Assembly (NCBI GenBank): GCA_002373715.1
Contig: DFLI01000045.1
Span: 1 to 8,843 of the forward strand
Direction of reading: 5' to 3'
Origin: Bacteroidales bacterium UBA3623
GTDB lineage: Bacteria; Bacteroidota; Bacteroidia; Bacteroidales; UBA932
Length of the DNA stretch: 8,843 nt
Shown: in pieces, positions 5,598 to 8,843 of the stretch
Numbering within the stretch: the first letter of the stretch is position 1
Layout of the letters: the number at the start of each line of letters is the position of its first letter
Translations under genes and position numbers: made by a program
The notes under the pieces: generated by a model
Told to the model about the DNA's origin: nothing
Database searches by the model: none
Seen by the model: the letters and a program-made list of their open reading frames with translations, nothing else

Positions 5598-7334
5598 TTA
5601 GATAAGTTCGTCCCGCTCTCGGATGTCCTTGAGGCGGAGCTGGACTGTGGAAGAACCGCGGTAGAAGTTCTCCACTATGGAATAGCATATATCGATGGGG
5701 TTGCCGGCCTTGATGTGGTCGAAGTATTCGGCCATATTGAAGCCGATGGCGGCAATCTGCCGATAGGGCTGGGTTTCCTGCATGAGGTCCAGCTTGAGGT
5801 GCAGGCCGCCGGCGCCCACTTTGCGGCCGTTGCCGGCGTCGTAGACGTCTTCCGTCAGGAATACAGGGTTGTTGTTGCCGGGGCCGAAGGGCTGGAACTG
5901 CTTGAGGAGGCGGGTGAATTTGGGCGTAATCTGGGAGAAATCCAGCTTAGCGTCAATTTCCACCACCGGGGTGAGCTCTTCGCGGGTGATGTTGCCGGAA
6001 ACAAAGCTGTCCATGCGCTTGCAGAACTCTTCCAGATGTTCTTCCTTCATGGTAAGGCCGGCGGCATACACGTGGCCGCCGAAGTTCTCCAGGAGGTCTG
6101 CGCAGCTTTCGATGGAAGCATACAGGTCGAAGCCCTGTACACTGCGGGCGCTGCCGGTAATGAAGCCGTTGCTCTTGGTGAGCACCACCGTGGGCTTGTA
6201 GAAGGCCTCTACCAGACGGGAGGCCACAATGCCCACCACACCCTTGTTCCAGGTGGGGTTGTACACGATGGTGACATTCTCCGTGGCCAGGGCATGGCCG
6301 CTCTGGACCATATCCAGGGCTTCCTGGGTAATTTCCCGGTCTATAGACTTGCGCTCGTTGTTGTTGTCGTTAATCTGCTCTCCAATGCGGAAGGCCGTGC
6401 GGTCGTCCGTGGCGGTGAGCAGCTCTACGGCCAGGCGGCCGCTTTCCATTCGGCCTGCCGCGTTAATGCGGGGGCCTATCTTGAACACGATATCGTCTAT
6501 GGTGATGTGCCCGGGCTCCAGCTTAGCCAGATTGATCATGGCCAGGAGGCCCTTTCTGGGGTTCTCATTGAGGCGCTTGAGGCCGAAGTGGGCCAGGATG
6601 CGGTTTTCCCCCGTCATGGACACCAGGTCCGATGCAATGGAAACCACCTGCAAATCCAGCAGAGGCTCCAGCAGGGAGAATTCCAGGCCATATTTCTGCA
6701 CATAGCCCTGGGCCAGTTTGAAACCCACACCACAGCCGCAGAGGTCGTCGAAAGGGTAGTGGCAGTCTTCGCGCTTGGGGTCCAGAATGGCCACGGCATG
6801 CGGAAGTTCATCTTCCGGGAGGTGGTGGTCGCAGATAATGACCTCAATGCCCTTGGTGCGGGCATATTCCACTTTGTCTATGGCCTTGATGCCGCAGTCC
6901 AGCGTGATGACCAGGTTAACGCCGTTGTCTCCGGCCCAGTCCAGAGCCTTATACGAAAGGCCATAACCTTCGTCGTAGCGGTCCGGGATGTAGAAATCTA
7001 CCTTCTGGGTAAAGTGGCGGATGAAGGAGAAGACCTGGGCCACGGCCGTGGTGCCGTCTACGTCGTAGTCTCCGTAAACGAGAATTTTTTCACCTCCTAC
7101 AATGGCCTGGTGCAGCCGCTCTACGGCTTTGTCCATATCGGTCATGAGGAAAGGGTCGTGGAGGTCTTCCAGCTGGGGGCGGAAGAACTTACGGGCTTGT
7201 TCGAAGGTTTCTACGCCGCGTTGGACCAGAAGATCTGCCAGAACCCGGTCTATACCCAGTTCTGCCGCCAGCTGCGAAGCCTTATCAGGATCTGCAGCCG
7301 GAATCAAGGTCCATTGTCTCTCACTAATGCCCAT
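5598..7334 (-). CDS. recJ: Single-stranded-DNA-specific exonuclease RecJ
   Basis: RecJ is a 5'-to-3' exonuclease on single-stranded DNA that acts in recombination, mismatch repair and rescue of stalled forks. The 578-residue length is typical. DHH-domain motifs are VYGDYDVDGTTA (86-97, metal-binding aspartates D89, D91, D93), TLDCGI (144-149), ICDHHLP (167-173) and SIASDLVSMTGENR (232-245). These are followed by GPRINAAGRM (287-296). The DHHA1 part has WNKGVVGIVASRL (362-374), GSARS (394-398) and NFGGHVYAAGLTM (417-429). A C-terminal OB-like region follows, with LLKQFQPFGPGNNNPVF (476-492). All core metal ligands appear present. The start MGISERQWTLIP fits the family, and an exact Bacteroidota -7 element sits seven bases upstream. 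It is probably the first gene of the unit with the acyltransferase and glycerate kinase. Confidence 0.95.
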   Translation of the reverse strand: MGISERQWTLIPAADPDKASQLAAELGIDRVLADLLVQRGVETFEQARKFFRPQLEDLHDPFLMTDMDKAVERLHQAIVGGEKILVYGDYDVDGTTAVAQVFSFIRHFTQKVDFYIPDRYDEGYGLSYKALDWAGDNGVNLVITLDCGIKAIDKVEYARTKGIEVIICDHHLPEDELPHAVAILDPKREDCHYPFDDLCGCGVGFKLAQGYVQKYGLEFSLLEPLLDLQVVSIASDLVSMTGENRILAHFGLKRLNENPRKGLLAMINLAKLEPGHITIDDIVFKIGPRINAAGRMESGRLAVELLTATDDRTAFRIGEQINDNNNERKSIDREITQEALDMVQSGHALATENVTIVYNPTWNKGVVGIVASRLVEAFYKPTVVLTKSNGFITGSARSVQGFDLYASIESCADLLENFGGHVYAAGLTMKEEHLEEFCKRMDSFVSGNITREELTPVVEIDAKLDFSQITPKFTRLLKQFQPFGPGNNNPVFLTEDVYDAGNGRKVGAGGLHLKLDLMQETQPYRQIAAIGFNMAEYFDHIKAGNPIDICYSIVENFYRGSSTVQLRLKDIRERDELI

Positions 7335-7341
7335 AGTCTTA

Positions 7342-7373
7342 CAAATATAGGCATTATGGGGGAAAATTACAAA
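7342..7373 (-). promoter_or_regulatory. Predicted recJ promoter (Bacteroidota -33/-7 type)
   Basis: On the minus strand TTTG (7373-7370) is followed after 20 bases by TATATTTG (7349-7342), an exact match to TAnnTTTG. The -33 part lies inside the last codons of the shikimate kinase gene. The -7 element ends seven bases before the recJ ATG, so the transcript would have almost no 5' leader. No Shine-Dalgarno sequence is present. Confidence 0.65.
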
Positions 7374-7864
7374 CAGGAGATGATAATCTCGTCGGCTATC
7401 TCCTCGGGAGTAAGGCCCACGGTATCAATGGTGATATGGGCTGCCTTCTGGTAGAGGGGAAGCCTTTCGGAGAGGCGCTCTTCCCAGCCTTCACCGGCGA
7501 GGGGACGCCCGTCCTTCTGGCCTTCCAGGTGCGCCCGAAGGGTTTCGACATCGGCCTGGAGATAGATGCAAAGGGTATTTTCCTGTAACAGGCCGATGGC
7601 ACCGGGGATGGTAACCGTGCCTCCTCCCAGGGCCAGGACGGCCGTGCTTTCGGCGTATTTGGCCACCGTCTGCTCCAGCACCTGCTTCTCCAGGCGGCGG
7701 AAGCCTCTTTCCCCATCGGCCTCAAAAATGGCCGGGATGGAGCGGCCGGCTTTCTTGACGATGAGTTCGTCCAAGTCCAGGAAGGGGCAGCCCAGGGCAT
7801 CGGCCACTATGCGGCCGACGCTGGTTTTTCCGCTTCCCATGAAGCCTGTGAGGGTAGTTAACAT
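7367..7864 (-). CDS. aroK: Shikimate kinase
   Basis: This enzyme phosphorylates shikimate to shikimate 3-phosphate with ATP, the fifth step of the chorismate pathway in the cytoplasm. The 165-residue length is typical. The Walker A loop is GFMGSGKTSVGR (7-18). Substrate-site residues by family pattern are D32 (FLDLDELI), R56 in GERGFRRLE, the GGG at 80-82, and R134 in ERLPLYQKAA. The LID region carries DGRPLAG (118-124), including the ATP-contacting R120. The ATG follows an exact TAACTTTG -7 element by only four bases, with no Shine-Dalgarno sequence. The TAA stop is 32 bases before the recJ start, so read-through into recJ is possible as well as transcription from recJ's own promoter. The gene is divergent from the oxidoreductase at 7904. 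I chose aroK over aroL from the single-domain form in this phylum; the two are hard to tell apart. Confidence 0.94.
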   Translation of the reverse strand: MLTTLTGFMGSGKTSVGRIVADALGCPFLDLDELIVKKAGRSIPAIFEADGERGFRRLEKQVLEQTVAKYAESTAVLALGGGTVTIPGAIGLLQENTLCIYLQADVETLRAHLEGQKDGRPLAGEGWEERLSERLPLYQKAAHITIDTVGLTPEEIADEIIISCL

Positions 7865-7868
7865 AGTA

Positions 7869-7876
7869 CAAAGTTA
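7869..7876 (-). promoter_or_regulatory. -7 promoter element of aroK
   Basis: The minus strand reads TAACTTTG, an exact TAnnTTTG match, then four bases, then the aroK ATG. I see no TTG at the expected 19 to 21 bases upstream, so the -33 part is weak or missing. The position predicts a leaderless or nearly leaderless mRNA. Confidence 0.5.
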
Positions 7877-7889
7877 CGATTTTTTCGTA
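7875..7889. promoter_or_regulatory. Inverted repeat centred in the divergent aroK/oxidoreductase promoter region
   Basis: TACGA (7875-7879) and TCGTA (7885-7889) flank T5. Each arm overlaps the first two bases of one of the two facing -7-like elements (minus strand 7876-7869, plus strand 7888-7895). Its position would suit an operator acting on both promoters, but 5-bp arms in A/T-rich DNA can arise by chance. Confidence 0.3.
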
Positions 7890-7895
7890 TATTTA
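7888..7895 (+). promoter_or_regulatory. Possible -7 element of the oxidoreductase gene
   Basis: TATATTTA differs from TAnnTTTG only in the last base and ends eight bases before the ATG at 7904. There is no TTG at the expected upstream distance. This is a weak call, supported mainly by its similar placement to the elements of aroK and recJ. Confidence 0.3.
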
Positions 7896-7903
7896 CCTCT
7901 GTT

Positions 7904-8843
7904 ATGATGAACGTTGGAATCCTCGGTGCCGGCCACATTGCCGAAAAGGCGGCCCGCACGCTTCATGAGATGGAAGACATGCAGTGCCTGGCCATCGGCT
8001 CCCGCACGCAGGAAAAGGCCGATGACTTTGCCAAGCGTTTTGACATTCCCCGGGCCTATGGCTCTTATGCCGATGTGCTGGCAGACCCGGATGTGCAGCT
8101 GGTGTACATTGCCCTGCCGCACTCCTGTCACTTTGCGGCAGCGCGGGACGCCATCCTCTCCGGAAAGCCCTGCCTCATTGAGAAAGCCTTCATGCTCAAC
8201 GCCACGGAAACGGCCGCCATCCTGGCCCTGGCCCGCGAGAAGGGCGTTTTTGTAGCAGAGGCCATCTGGCCCCGCTACCTGCCCGTGAGGCAAATGACGC
8301 TGGAACTGCTGGATTCCGGCATCATCGGCAAACCCACCATGCTAACGGCCTCGCTGGGATACGATGTGTCCACCAAGGAGCGGGTGCTAAACCCGGCCCT
8401 AGGCGGCGGTGCCCTGCTGGATTTGGGCGTCTATGTGCTCAATTTTGTAAGGATGTTTGCCCCTGCTCCCATCGAAAAAATCAACACCACCTGCATCAAG
8501 GCAGAAAGCGGAGTGGATGCCTCCGACGTCATTACCATGGTGCTGGCCGACGGCACCCTGGCCTCCGTGCAAACATCGGCCTGGTGCCAGGGAGACAATG
8601 AGGGCGTGATTGCCGGCACCACAGGCTATCTGGTGCTGAATGACATCATTAATCCCACTTGCATCCGCGTGTGCCGCAAGCGCCATATCGTGGAAAAAGA
8701 AATCCCTGTTCCGCAGCAGATTACCGGTTTCGAATACCAGTTCCGCGCCTGCAAGGAAGCCATTGAGGCCGGCCTGCTGGAGCCGCCCCAGATGCCCCAT
8801 GCAGAAATCCTCTACATGATGCACCTGATGGACCGCCTCCGCG
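7904..8843 (+). CDS. Gfo/Idh/MocA-family oxidoreductase, dihydrodiol dehydrogenase-like (3' end outside the window)
   Basis: This is an NAD(P)-dependent oxidoreductase of the glucose-fructose oxidoreductase/inositol dehydrogenase class; such enzymes oxidise or reduce sugars, polyols and related compounds in the cytoplasm. 313 codons are visible and the frame runs off the right edge without a stop. The family is usually about 320 to 340 residues, so little is missing. The N-terminal Rossmann motif is VGILGAGHIAEKAARTL (4-20), with a cofactor-selecting region around IGSRTQEKA (31-39). The catalytic EKP motif reads EKA (93-95), followed by FMLNATE and AEAIWPRYLP (118-127). GGGALLDLGVYVLNF (167-181) begins the substrate-domain signature. 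The pattern is closest to trans-dihydrodiol dehydrogenase-like members; the substrate is unknown. Two adjacent ATG codons (7904, 7907) could each be the start. The gene diverges from aroK with a 39-base gap. Confidence 0.9.
   Translation, partial: MMNVGILGAGHIAEKAARTLHEMEDMQCLAIGSRTQEKADDFAKRFDIPRAYGSYADVLADPDVQLVYIALPHSCHFAAARDAILSGKPCLIEKAFMLNATETAAILALAREKGVFVAEAIWPRYLPVRQMTLELLDSGIIGKPTMLTASLGYDVSTKERVLNPALGGGALLDLGVYVLNFVRMFAPAPIEKINTTCIKAESGVDASDVITMVLADGTLASVQTSAWCQGDNEGVIAGTTGYLVLNDIINPTCIRVCRKRHIVEKEIPVPQQITGFEYQFRACKEAIEAGLLEPPQMPHAEILYMMHLMDRLR

Noticed and set aside
3671..5601. Two long plus-strand frames (320 and 397 codons) opposite glycerate kinase and the acyltransferase
   Set aside because: Both are antisense to genes with clear family motifs, overlap each other in different frames, and are rich in Gln, His, Arg and Gly as expected of shadow frames.
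5587..5688. Upstream extension of the acyltransferase by 34 codons
   Set aside because: The added residues (start MLFHSGELLP) overlap the recJ coding end and carry no family features. The Met at 5586 directly precedes the conserved LDYLRV segment.
5715..7454. A 579-codon open frame on the plus strand across recJ
   Set aside because: It is antisense to recJ, which has all its catalytic motifs. The translation looks like reversed-codon composition and has no domain I recognise.
7874..8293. A 139-codon minus-strand frame opposite the start of the oxidoreductase
   Set aside because: It is antisense to a clear Rossmann-fold coding sequence and spans the aroK promoter region. It has no family signature.

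Overview
The window looks like chromosomal DNA from a GC-rich member of the Bacteroidota, probably an uncultured Bacteroidales. None of the six visible start codons has a Shine-Dalgarno sequence. Two starts are preceded by exact matches to the Bacteroidota -7 promoter element TAnnTTTG. The Era, ParC and acyltransferase proteins also read like Bacteroidota versions. The genus cannot be fixed from the sequence alone.

Layout. Positions 1-485 hold the 3' part of era (ribosome assembly GTPase), and 557-3304 hold the topoisomerase IV A subunit gene (parC); both are on the + strand. Between them is a 71-base spacer that starts with a very G/C-rich element able to form two competing hairpins or a G-quadruplex, and ends in an A/T-rich start region. 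A convergent minus-strand run follows, read from right to left: shikimate kinase (7864-7367), recJ (7334-5598), a membrane acyltransferase (5586-4423) and glycerate 2-kinase (4426-3413). The last three are tightly packed, with an 11-base gap and then a 4-base ATGA overlap, so they are probably one transcription unit driven by a promoter lying over the end of the shikimate kinase gene. parC and glycerate kinase converge on a roughly 110-base spacer packed with dyad symmetries. Divergent from shikimate kinase, a Gfo/Idh/MocA-type oxidoreductase starts at 7904 and runs off the right edge.

How the genes relate. These are mostly housekeeping functions: ribosome assembly, chromosome decatenation, the shikimate pathway and single-strand DNA processing. 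To them are added a sugar/acid-type oxidoreductase, glycerate phosphorylation and a surface acylation enzyme. The minus-strand group does not form one recognisable pathway. I see no RNA gene, CRISPR array, transposase, phage gene or toxin-antitoxin pair, and no convincing new multi-gene system.

The points most worth a second look are: a copy of a dispersed bacterial repeat read in frame inside the acyltransferase gene (about 4673-4702); promoter elements so close to the starts of recJ and shikimate kinase that leaderless mRNAs are predicted; the G-rich structured element at 487-521; the dyad cluster at 3305-3417; a glycerate kinase with a shortened central segment; and a ParC that lacks both usual quinolone-anchoring residues.
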